From CAVRQM01 sp963723455 (GTDB taxonomy: Bacteria > Pseudomonadota > Alphaproteobacteria > Acetobacterales > Acetobacteraceae): 64,000 bases of DNA. A program made the translations under genes and the position numbers. Below the pieces are notes generated by a model. That model ran no database searches. It had not been told where the DNA came from and saw only the letters and a program-made list of their open reading frames with translations. Numbering within the stretch: the first letter of the stretch is position 1; each line of letters opens with the position of its first letter. The DNA lies in NCBI GenBank assembly GCA_963723455.1, contig CAVRQM010000001.1:1798001-1862000 (forward strand), in the 5' to 3' direction. Below, piece by piece: positions 55,283 to 62,707 of this stretch.

Positions 55283-56801
55283 CCGGCCGCCAATCACCCG
55301 GCGTGGTCTGGCGCAGGATGCGCAGCGTCGGATACCACGGGCTGTCGTCGCGGCCGAAGAACCAGCGCCAGCAGCTGTCGTAGCGGTCCAGCAGCAGCGC
55401 CGGGCAGCCCATGCCGGCGGCGAGGTGGATGATCGAGGTGTCCACGCTGACCACGGCATCGAGATTGGCGACGATCGCGGCGGTGTCGTCGAACGTCGCG
55501 ACGCCCGGCATCGGGTCGTGCAGCGCCATGCCGGCCGGCGGCGCCACGGACTGCGCCGCCGCCGGCCCTTTCTGCAGGCCGATCCAGGCGACGCCCGGCA
55601 ACCCCGCGAGCGGGGCCAGGTCGGACAGCGCCATGCTGCGCCGGCCATCCAGCACCGAGAATCCCTCCAGCCACGGCCGCGCCTGGCCGGCCCAGGCCAG
55701 ACCGACGCGCAACCGACCGTCGCGCGGCGGCAGGCGCGACGCCCAGGCGGCGACCAGGCCGGGATCGGGATGCAGGTACGGGACCGGCGCAGGGATGGTG
55801 GCCAGCGTGGTCGCGAACACCCGCGGCAGGTCGCAGATTTGGCAATGCAGGTCGTGCGGCGGCATCGTCTCGCCGCACAGCGCCACCCCGGCCACGCCCG
55901 GCACGCGCGCCAGCAGCGCGGCCAGGTCCGGCGGCGCCCAGGCCAGCACCCGCACCCCTCGCGCCGCCAGCATCGGCGCGTAGCGGATGAATTGCAGCGT
56001 GTCGCCATAGCCGTCCGCGTGCATCGCCAGCAGCGTGGCGCCGCCTTCCGGCAGCTCCGACAACTCACGCAGCAGCCGGCCCTGCGGCATCTCGCCGCGG
56101 CCGGGCAGCGTCATTCGGCTGTCGTAGTCCGGCCAGGCCTCCTCCAGGCGCCCGGCGCGCAGCAGCAGGATGGCGCGGTTCATGCGGATCTGCGCGTCGT
56201 CGGGCCGCAGCGCCACCGCGCAATCGGCCGCCGCCAGCGCCGCGTCGAAGCGCCCGGCCACTTTCAGCACCAGGGCAAGGTTGGTCCAGCCGGCCGCCTC
56301 GTCCGGCGCGACTTCGATGGCGCGGCCGAACGCCGCCTCGGCGGCTGCAAACTCGCCCAGGTCGGCCAGCGCGTTGCCGCTGGCGACCAGCGCGCGCAGG
56401 CAGTCGGGATCGGCGTCCAGCACCGGGCGCAGCAGTTCGATAATCCGCGCCGCAGCGCCGGACGGGCGCAGGTGCTCGGCCAGCGCCAGGCGCAGCGAGG
56501 CGTCGGCATCGGCCAGATGCAGGCACGCCTCGTATTGCGCCACGATGGCGGCGGGCCGCCCCAGCGTCAGCAGCAGCCCGGTCAGCGCGTGCGCCGGGTG
56601 CGGCGCGTCGGGCGCGGCGCGCGCCACACGGTCGAGCATCGCGGCGGCCTCGCCCGGCTGCTCCAGCGCGCCCAGCGCCAGTCCCAGCACTGTCATGCCG
56701 CCGGTGCTGTCCGGCTCGCGCGCCAGCAGCGCGCGGCACAGCGACGCAGCCGGCGCGAAATCCCGGCGCTCCAGCGCCGCCACAGCCTGTCGCAGCAGCA
56801 T
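55215..56801 (-). CDS. TPR-repeat protein with GT9-like C-terminal domain
   Basis: About 528 residues. The N-terminal half holds tandem tetratricopeptide repeats (VAALERRDFAPAASLCRALL, ALVASGNALADLGEFAAAEA, NLALVLKVAGRFDAALAAAD, AILLLRAGRLEEAWPDYD). The C-terminal half resembles the heptosyltransferase/GT9-like domain of large TPR glycosyltransferases (HADGYGDTLQFIRYAPML, GLAWAGQARPWLEGF, VVSVDTSIIHLAAGMGCPAL). Glycosylation of a protein or lipid is inferred, not shown. ATG 56801 separates it from anmK, with which it appears fused because of a frame break. Confidence 0.82.
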   Translation of the reverse strand: MLLRQAVAALERRDFAPAASLCRALLAREPDSTGGMTVLGLALGALEQPGEAAAMLDRVARAAPDAPHPAHALTGLLLTLGRPAAIVAQYEACLHLADADASLRLALAEHLRPSGAAARIIELLRPVLDADPDCLRALVASGNALADLGEFAAAEAAFGRAIEVAPDEAAGWTNLALVLKVAGRFDAALAAADCAVALRPDDAQIRMNRAILLLRAGRLEEAWPDYDSRMTLPGRGEMPQGRLLRELSELPEGGATLLAMHADGYGDTLQFIRYAPMLAARGVRVLAWAPPDLAALLARVPGVAGVALCGETMPPHDLHCQICDLPRVFATTLATIPAPVPYLHPDPGLVAAWASRLPPRDGRLRVGLAWAGQARPWLEGFSVLDGRRSMALSDLAPLAGLPGVAWIGLQKGPAAAQSVAPPAGMALHDPMPGVATFDDTAAIVANLDAVVSVDTSIIHLAAGMGCPALLLDRYDSCWRWFFGRDDSPWYPTLRILRQTTPGDWRPVMAQAAAALTARAAAPPPPAPH

Positions 56802-56854
56802 CCTGCCCCCCGCCGCCCGCGCAGCACGCGCCGCGGCAGCGTGGCAGGCAGGCG

Positions 56855-57939
56855 TTAGCCGAGGGTAAGCGGCGCGGCAGGCTCGACCAGCCGGCCGCCG
56901 GGCAGCGGGCGGCTTACCCCGGTCGTGCCGGGGAAGCTGATCGGCAGGCCGCGCCGCGTTCGCACCGCCAGGAAGCCGAAACACTGCGCCTCCAGCGCGT
57001 CGCCGTTCCACCCCGCCGCCTCGACCGGCGCCACCGCGCCGAGCCGGTCGGCCAGCGCCCGCATCAGCGCCGGGTTGTGCCGGCCGCCGCCGCAGACCAG
57101 CCAGCGGCGCGGCGGCGCGGGCAGCCGGGTGCGGCGCACCGCCTCGGCGCTGAAGGCGACCAGGGTTGCCGCGCCGTCCGCGGCCGACAGCGACGCGAGG
57201 CCGCTGGCCGCCACGCTGGCCGCGAAATCCAGCCGGTCCAGCGATTTCGGCGCCGGGCGCGCGAAATACGGGTGCGCCAGCAGCCGCTCCAGCACCGCGG
57301 CGTCCGCCTGCCCGGAGGCTGCCAGCAATCCGTCCGCGATCGAACGCCGCGCCGGTGTGCTGGGCGGCCCAGTCGTCCAGCAGCGCGTTGCCCGGCCCGG
57401 TGTCGCAGGCCAGCAGCGCGCCGTCCGCGCCGACGAAGGTCACGTTGGCGACGCCGCCGATGTTCAGCACCGCCAGCGGCCGCTCCAGCAAGCGCGCCAG
57501 CGCCGCGTGATAGGCGGGGGCCAGCGGCGCGCCCTCGCCGCCGGCGGCCATGTCGGCGCTGCGGAAGTCATGCGCCACCGGCAGGCCGGTGGCCCGCGCC
57601 AGCGCCGCGGGGTCGCCGATCTGCCAGGTGCGGCGCTCGGCCGGGCGATGCAGGATAGTTTGGCCGTGCATGCCGACGATGTCGGCGGCTACCCCCAGCG
57701 CGGCGATCGCCTCGGCGTGCCGCTCGGTGACGCGGCGGGTCGCGTCCAGCAGCAGCGGCTCGTCGCCGGCAAGGCTGGGGGCCAGGTCGAGCAGCCGCCG
57801 CAGGTCGGCGCGCAGAATCCGGGGCATAGGGCAGGGTCAGCGCCGGCCCGGTGGCGGACACCGTCTCGCCGTCGGTCTCGATCAGCGCCGCATCGACCCC
57901 GTCCAGCGAGGTGCCGCTCATCAAGCCGATCGCGCGCAT
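56855..57939 (-). CDS. anmK: anhydro-N-acetylmuramic acid kinase (frame broken twice)
   Basis: Phosphorylates and cleaves 1,6-anhydro-MurNAc during cell-wall recycling. The N-terminus RAIGLMSGTSLDGVDAALIE starts at ATG 57939. Near 57825 the protein moves to another frame (ILRADLRRLLDLAPSLAGDE, IVGMHGQTILHRPAERRTWQ, LAVLNIGGVANVTF), and near 57335 to a third (GLLAASGQADAAVLERLLAH, WLVCGGGRHNPALMRALADR). Both shifts are explained by one extra base. About 360 residues when repaired. It is divergent from tyrS, as is common. Confidence 0.9.
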
Positions 57940-57994
57940 TTGCCGCCTGCTCCCGTCCGTGCTACCCGCGCCCAGTCAGACCATATGGACGCCG

Positions 57995-59284
57995 ATGCCG
58001 ACCAGCGATTTCCTGCACGAGGCGACCGAGCGCGGCTTCGTGCACCAATGCACCGATGCCGCGGCGCTGGACGCGGCGCTGCGCGCCGGGCCGGTGTCCG
58101 GCTATATCGGTTTCGACGCGACCGCCAGCAGCCTGCATGTCGGCAGCCTGGTGCAGATCATGCTGCTGCGCCTGATGCAGCGGCACGGGCACCGGCCGGT
58201 GGTGCTGATGGGCGGCGGCACCACGCGGATCGGCGATCCATCGGGGCGCGACGAGAGCCGGCAGATGCTGGGCGACGCCGACATCGCCGCCAACATCGCC
58301 GGCATCCGCCGCGTGTTCGACCCGTTCCTGCGCTTCGGTCCGGCCGCCCCGGACGCCATGCTGGCCAACAACGCCGACTGGCTGGACCGGCTGGGTTATG
58401 TCGATCTGCTGCGCGAGGTCGGGCCGCATTTTACTGTCAGCCGTATGCTGGGCTTCGACAGCGTGCGGCTGCGGCTGGAGCGCGAGCAGCCGATGACCTT
58501 TCTCGAGTTCAACTACATGATCCTGCAGAGCTACGATTTCCGCGAGCTGTCGCGCCGGCACGGGGTCTCGCTGCAGCTCGGCGGGTCGGACCAGTGGGGC
58601 AACATCGTCTGCGGCGTCGATCTGGTGCGGCGCACCGACCAGCGGACGGTGTTCGGGCTGACCACGCCGCTGATCGCCACCGCCTCGGGCGCCAAGATGG
58701 GCAAGACGGCGCAGGGCGCGGTGTGGCTGACCGCGGACCGGCTGTCGCCCTATGACTACTGGCAGTTCTGGCGCAACACCGAGGACGGCGACGTGGGCCG
58801 CTTCCTGCGCCTGTTCACCGACCTGCCGATGGCCGAGACCGACCGGCTTGCGGCGCTGGCGGGCGCGGAGATCAACGCGGCGAAGAAGATCCTGGCGACC
58901 GAGGCAACCACGCTGGCGCACGGCCGGGCTGCCGCCGAGGCGGCGGCCTCGACTGCCGCCAGCGTTTTCCAGGGAGTCGCGCGGCCTCTCGAGGCTCACG
59001 ATACAGCGACCGCCACGCAATCAGCCACCCTTACGCGTCTGCCGGCCATCATTGTTCCGGCGTCCGAACTTGCCGCCGGATTGCCGGCGATAAGGCTGTT
59101 CGTGGATGCCGGGCTCGCGACATCGCTGGGCGAGGTACGCCGCCACATCCAGGGCGGCGGGGCGCGGGTGAACGACGAGGTCGTGGCCTCGGACAAGCTG
59201 AAGCTGACCGAGGCGGACCTGCGCGACGGGGTCATCAAGCTGTCGATCGGCCGCAAGCATCACCGGGTCGTGCGGCCGGCATAG
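57995..59284 (+). CDS. tyrS: tyrosyl-tRNA synthetase
   Basis: Class I synthetase of 429 residues. The HIGH-type motif is SSLHVGSLVQ near residue 47, GGGTTRIGDPSGRDESR and LGGSDQWGNIVCGVDLVRR follow, and the KMSKS-type motif is KMGKT at residues 234-238, as usual in bacterial TyrRS. A C-terminal S4 domain (LFVDAGLATSLGEVRRHIQG) binds tRNA. Codons at about 58960-59110, in the linker before S4, are noticeably less GC-biased than the rest. ATG 57995 is preferred. Divergent from anmK. Confidence 0.96.
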   Translation: MPTSDFLHEATERGFVHQCTDAAALDAALRAGPVSGYIGFDATASSLHVGSLVQIMLLRLMQRHGHRPVVLMGGGTTRIGDPSGRDESRQMLGDADIAANIAGIRRVFDPFLRFGPAAPDAMLANNADWLDRLGYVDLLREVGPHFTVSRMLGFDSVRLRLEREQPMTFLEFNYMILQSYDFRELSRRHGVSLQLGGSDQWGNIVCGVDLVRRTDQRTVFGLTTPLIATASGAKMGKTAQGAVWLTADRLSPYDYWQFWRNTEDGDVGRFLRLFTDLPMAETDRLAALAGAEINAAKKILATEATTLAHGRAAAEAAASTAASVFQGVARPLEAHDTATATQSATLTRLPAIIVPASELAAGLPAIRLFVDAGLATSLGEVRRHIQGGGARVNDEVVASDKLKLTEADLRDGVIKLSIGRKHHRVVRPA

Positions 59285-59329
59285 CAGCCCGAGATGGCGC
59301 CGCGCCCCCCGCTTCGGGCAGGATGGGCC

Positions 59330-60040
59330 ATGTCTCGCCGCGCTTTCGACATCACTCCCGAACTGATGCTGCGTGCCTATCAGGCCGGGCTGTTCCCGAT
59401 GGCCGAGACGCGGCACGCCGACCGGCTGCACTGGCTGGACCCGGCGCGGCGCGGCGTGCTGCCGCTGGACGGGTTCCACTTGCCGCGCCGGCTGCGCCGC
59501 ACCGTGCTGTCCGACCAGTTCGAGGTCACCGCCGACGCCGCCTTCGCTGCCGTGATCGCCGGCTGCGCCGAGCAGGCTCCCGGTCGCGAGGACACCTGGA
59601 TCAATGCCGACATCGAGCGGCTGTTCATTGCCCTGCATCGCATGGGCCACGCCCACTCGGTCGAGACCTGGCAGCAGGGCGCGCTGGTCGGCGGGCTGTA
59701 CGGCGTGTCGCTGGGCGGCGCGTTCTTCGGCGAGAGCATGTTCTCCCGTGCCCGCGACGCCTCGAAGGTGGCTCTGGTGCATCTGGTGGCGCGGCTGCGG
59801 CTGGGCGGCTACGGCCTGCTCGATACCCAGTTCGTGACCGCGCACCTGGCGCGGTTCGGCGCGCGCGAAATCCCGCGCGACAGCTACAAGACACGGCTTG
59901 CGCGGGCGCTGGACGTGCCGGCGCGCTGGCTCGCGGCACCGGACGGCGCCCGGCTCGAGACCGAAATCCGCGCTCTGCGCGACACTCAGGCGGCGATCCG
60001 GGGCGGCGATCCGGGGCAATCTGACAAGACCATCATTTGA
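59330..60040 (+). CDS. aat: leucyl/phenylalanyl-tRNA--protein transferase
   Basis: Adds Leu or Phe to proteins with N-terminal Arg or Lys, marking them for ClpAP (N-degron pathway). Family motifs: LMLRAYQAGLFPMAETRHAD, VIAGCAEQAPGREDTWINAD, GHAHSVETWQQGALVGGLYG, FGESMFSRARDASKVALVHL and LLDTQFVTAHLARFGAREIP. ATG 59330 gives the usual short N-terminus; ATG 59294 would add 12 residues. About 236 residues. Confidence 0.95.
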   Translation: MSRRAFDITPELMLRAYQAGLFPMAETRHADRLHWLDPARRGVLPLDGFHLPRRLRRTVLSDQFEVTADAAFAAVIAGCAEQAPGREDTWINADIERLFIALHRMGHAHSVETWQQGALVGGLYGVSLGGAFFGESMFSRARDASKVALVHLVARLRLGGYGLLDTQFVTAHLARFGAREIPRDSYKTRLARALDVPARWLAAPDGARLETEIRALRDTQAAIRGGDPGQSDKTII

Positions 60041-60122
60041 CGCGCCGCCCGGCTTGGCATGACTGGGGCGGGGCGTCGGCGGTAACCGGAGGGGTGGCCG
60101 CAGCGAAACCGGGGGCGCGGAG

Positions 60123-60749
60123 ATGCAGGAGCGGGTCGGGTCGATGACGGGGAGCGCAGGACGCAGGACGCCGATCCTGGCGGCGGCGGCGGCGACGTTC
60201 GCGGCGGCGCTGGTCGCGTGCGGCGCGACGGAGGGCCGGGCCGAAGGGCGGCCGGCGACGATGCCGACGCGGGACGTGGACGTGACCTATCAGATGGCCG
60301 CGCCCGGCCCGTCCGGCGGCACGCGGATGCTGACCCAGCGCAGCCGCTGGGACATCGGCGCCGGGCTGCTGCGGGTCGATCCGCCCAGCCCCGGCGTCTA
60401 TACCGTCATGAACTATCCCGAGCACAAGCTGCTGGTGGTGCGCGAGGCGGACCGCTCGGTGCTGATCATGCACACCGGATCGGCCAGCGTGGCCCCCGGC
60501 GTGTCGCGCAGCGCCGAGTTCTCGCGGCGCGACAGCGCCACCGTTGCCGGCCTGCCCTGCACCGACTGGCAGACGCGCGATACCGGCGGGCGGCCGAGGA
60601 CCGTTTGCCTGACCGATGACGGCGTGCTGCTGCGCGCGAAAAGCGGCGACCAGGTGCTGGTGCAGGCGGTGCGCGTCGCCTACGGGCCGATCGACCCGGC
60701 CGTGTTCACCCCTCCGCCCGGCTATCGGCCGGTGACCCCGCCGCAATGA
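60123..60749 (+). CDS. secreted protein or lipoprotein, hypothetical, coupled to msrQ
   Basis: A 208-residue exported protein. The N-terminus (PILAAAAATFAAALVACGAT) looks like a signal peptide with a possible lipobox Cys. The mature part has a beta-rich layout similar to small periplasmic domains of the DUF4412 type (DVDVTYQMAAPGPSGGTRML, GVYTVMNYPEHKLLVVREAD), plus two Cys in GLPCTDWQTRD and RTVCLTDDG that could form a disulfide. ATG 60123 or 60144. It overlaps msrQ by ATGA, so they are translationally coupled. Function unknown. Confidence 0.7.
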   Translation: MQERVGSMTGSAGRRTPILAAAAATFAAALVACGATEGRAEGRPATMPTRDVDVTYQMAAPGPSGGTRMLTQRSRWDIGAGLLRVDPPSPGVYTVMNYPEHKLLVVREADRSVLIMHTGSASVAPGVSRSAEFSRRDSATVAGLPCTDWQTRDTGGRPRTVCLTDDGVLLRAKSGDQVLVQAVRVAYGPIDPAVFTPPPGYRPVTPPQ

Positions 60750-61636
60750 GCGTCGCGGCCGCCGCGCGCCGCCCGCCGCGGTTGCTGGGCGGCCTGCTGC
60801 GCGACCCGTCCGGCCGGTTTTCCTGGCTGCGCACGGTGACGCTGCTGCTGATCGCGTTGCCGGGGGCGCTGACCGCGGCGCGGCTGGCCGGCGGCGATTT
60901 GGGGCCGCGCGGGGTCCATGCGGCAATCCTGATCATCGGCCACTGGACCATCCGCTTCCTGCTGATAACCCTGGCCGTGACGCCGGCGCGCGCGCTGTTC
61001 GACCTGCCGCGCGTGGTGCAGTTGCGGCGGATGCTGGGCGTGGGGACCGCCTGCTACGCGGTGGCGCACCTGACGCTGTATGCCGCGGACAACAATTTCC
61101 ACCTGCTGCATGTCGCCAGCGAGATCGCCCGGCGGTTCTACCTGACGATCGGCTTCGTGGCGCTGCTCGGGCTGCTGGCGTTGGCGATCACCTCGACCGA
61201 CGGCTGGCAGCGCCGGCTGCGCGGCAACTGGAAGCGGCTGCACAAGCTCGTCTATCCGGTCGCCGTGCTGGGGCTGCTGCACTACTTCCTGCAATCCAAG
61301 GCCGACATCAGCGACGCGGTGTTCGCCGCCGGCCTGTTCATCTGGCTGCTGCTGTGGCGGGCCGAGCCGAAACGCTGGCAGACCCGTCGGCTGCCGCTGC
61401 CGGCGCTGGCCGTCCTGGCGGCGGGGCTGGCGGCGGCGCTGGAGGCGGCATGGTATTGGGGCCGCAACAACGCCCCGCCGGCGCGGGTGCTGGCGGCGAA
61501 CTTGCGGCTGGACCACCCGCGCCCGGCGCTGTTCGTGGCGGCGGCGGCGCTGCTGGTGTTCGCGGTGGCGCTGCTGCGCGGACTGTGGTCGCGCCGGCGG
61601 AAGCCGGCGCGCAGGCGGAGCGCGCAGACGGCGTAA
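60746..61636 (+). CDS. msrQ: MsrQ-like heme-binding membrane subunit
   Basis: Ferric-reductase-like transmembrane protein of 296 residues. Six central helices carry heme-ligand candidates in IIGHWTIRFLLITLAVTP, YAVAHLTLYAADNNFHLLHV and WKRLHKLVYPVAVLGLLHYF. MsrQ donates electrons to the periplasmic methionine sulfoxide reductase MsrP, but no msrP is visible here; the coupled partner is instead an unknown secreted protein. The C-terminus is longer than usual and includes two extra hydrophobic segments and a basic tail (RRRKPARRRS). Confidence 0.88.
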   Translation: MSVAAAARRPPRLLGGLLRDPSGRFSWLRTVTLLLIALPGALTAARLAGGDLGPRGVHAAILIIGHWTIRFLLITLAVTPARALFDLPRVVQLRRMLGVGTACYAVAHLTLYAADNNFHLLHVASEIARRFYLTIGFVALLGLLALAITSTDGWQRRLRGNWKRLHKLVYPVAVLGLLHYFLQSKADISDAVFAAGLFIWLLLWRAEPKRWQTRRLPLPALAVLAAGLAAALEAAWYWGRNNAPPARVLAANLRLDHPRPALFVAAAALLVFAVALLRGLWSRRRKPARRRSAQTA

Positions 61637-61696
61637 TCGCAGCGAGCGATCGAAACCGCGTCAGCTTGCTCCGGATCTCGCACAGCTCGGCGGACG

Positions 61697-61819
61697 TCAC
61701 ATCCCGACATCATATTTCCGCTCGCGGATTGGCTCGATGACGGTGATGCTTTTCGTCGCGCACGCTTGCGGCTGCTCGGCGTGGAACCATGCAGAGGCAC
61801 TCTCTGCCAGCCCACGCAT
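61697..61819 (-). CDS. possible 40-residue protein downstream of DUF2283
   Basis: A small frame starting at ATG 61819, three bases after the DUF2283 stop: MRGLAESASAWFHAEQPQAC followed by a segment ending in ERKYDVGM. Composition is protein-like and differs from the GC-driven shadow frames around it. It could be a real small gene or the end of a decayed one. No family recognised. Confidence 0.3.
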   Translation of the reverse strand: MRGLAESASAWFHAEQPQACATKSITVIEPIRERKYDVGM

Positions 61820-61822
61820 CGT

Positions 61823-62024
61823 TCAGGCGGCAATCGGCATCGGGGCGTCCGCCCCGCGACGTGACGTCACGCCCAGAACCTCGAATTCGGACAAGACGTC
61901 CGTCTGCTCCGAAATCCAGCATCACTCCCGCTTCCACCTCGCGCGTCTCGCCAATAGGCGTGCCTTTCGGCGCAAGGCGCACGTACAGCGCGTCGGCAGC
62001 GGGATCGAAGGTGGTCGTGATCAC
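61823..62024 (-). CDS. DUF2283 small protein (frame broken once)
   Basis: About 66 residues. The DUF2283 core is TTFDPAADALYVRLAPKGTP, then GETREVEAGVMLDFGADGRL. Near 61885 one extra C shifts the frame; skipping it gives LVRIEVLGVTSRRGAD and a stop at 61823. GTG 62024 has an AAGGGAG site and is preferred over an ATG at 62069 that overlaps cmk. DUF2283 proteins are often next to a DUF4258 partner in toxin-antitoxin-like pairs; none is seen here. Confidence 0.7.
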
Positions 62025-62052
62025 GGCTTGCAGCAGCTCCCTTGCCACGCAC

Positions 62053-62676
62053 TCAGTGATGTCGAGCACCGACCAACCCCGCCAACATGCTCAGCGCCAT
62101 CGCCAGCGTCGCATCCGCGTCCAGCGCGGTCGTGTCCAACCGAATCGCGTCCGTCGCGGGCGCCAGCCGCGCCGCGTCGCGCGCGTCGCGCATACTGACT
62201 TCGGCCGTCACGGCCGCCTCGTCCGCCGCACCGCCCGCCGCCGCCAGCTCCAGCCAGCGCCGATGCCCGCGCGCCTCGGCGCTCGCCGTCACCCAGAACT
62301 TCGCGTCCGCATCAGGGAAGATCACCGTGCCGATGTCGCGCCCGTCCAGCACCGCGCCGCCGGGCTGGCGGCCGAAGACGCGCTGGAACTCCAGCAGCGC
62401 CGCGCGAACGCCCGGAATCGCCGCCACCGATGCCGCCGCCTCGTCCGCCGCCGGGCCGCGCAGGTCGGCGCGCGCCAGGTCCACCGGGGTCAGCGCCCGC
62501 GCCGCCGCCTCGGCCAGCGCCGGGTCGGACGGCGCACCGCCGGCATCGAGCACGCGCCGCCCGACCGCGCGGTACAGCAGCCCGGTATCCAGATGCGGCA
62601 GGCCGAAATGCGCGGCCAGCCGCCGCGCCAGGGTGCCCTTGCCGGCCGCGGCCGGGCCGTCGATCGCAATGATCAT
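62053..62676 (-). CDS. cmk: cytidylate kinase
   Basis: Phosphorylates CMP and dCMP. P-loop IAIDGPAAAGKGTLARRLAA begins the protein, followed by HLDTGLLYRAVGRRVLDAGG, GRDIGTVIFPDADAKFWVTA and the LID-like SMRDARDAARLAPATDAI. ATG 62676 is the family start; the upstream extension is not homologous. 207 residues. It follows aroA by 31 bp, an order common in proteobacteria (aroA-cmk, often followed by rpsA, which is not found here). Confidence 0.95.
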   Translation of the reverse strand: MIIAIDGPAAAGKGTLARRLAAHFGLPHLDTGLLYRAVGRRVLDAGGAPSDPALAEAAARALTPVDLARADLRGPAADEAAASVAAIPGVRAALLEFQRVFGRQPGGAVLDGRDIGTVIFPDADAKFWVTASAEARGHRRWLELAAAGGAADEAAVTAEVSMRDARDAARLAPATDAIRLDTTALDADATLAMALSMLAGLVGARHH

Positions 62677-62707
62677 CGGGCCGCACCAGAGGCCCTGGGC
62701 GCAGTCA

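Noticed and set aside
55215..57827. Single 870-residue AnmK-TPR fusion
   Set aside because: The middle part is out of the AnmK frame; AnmK ends properly at 56855 in another frame and the TPR protein has its own ATG at 56801.
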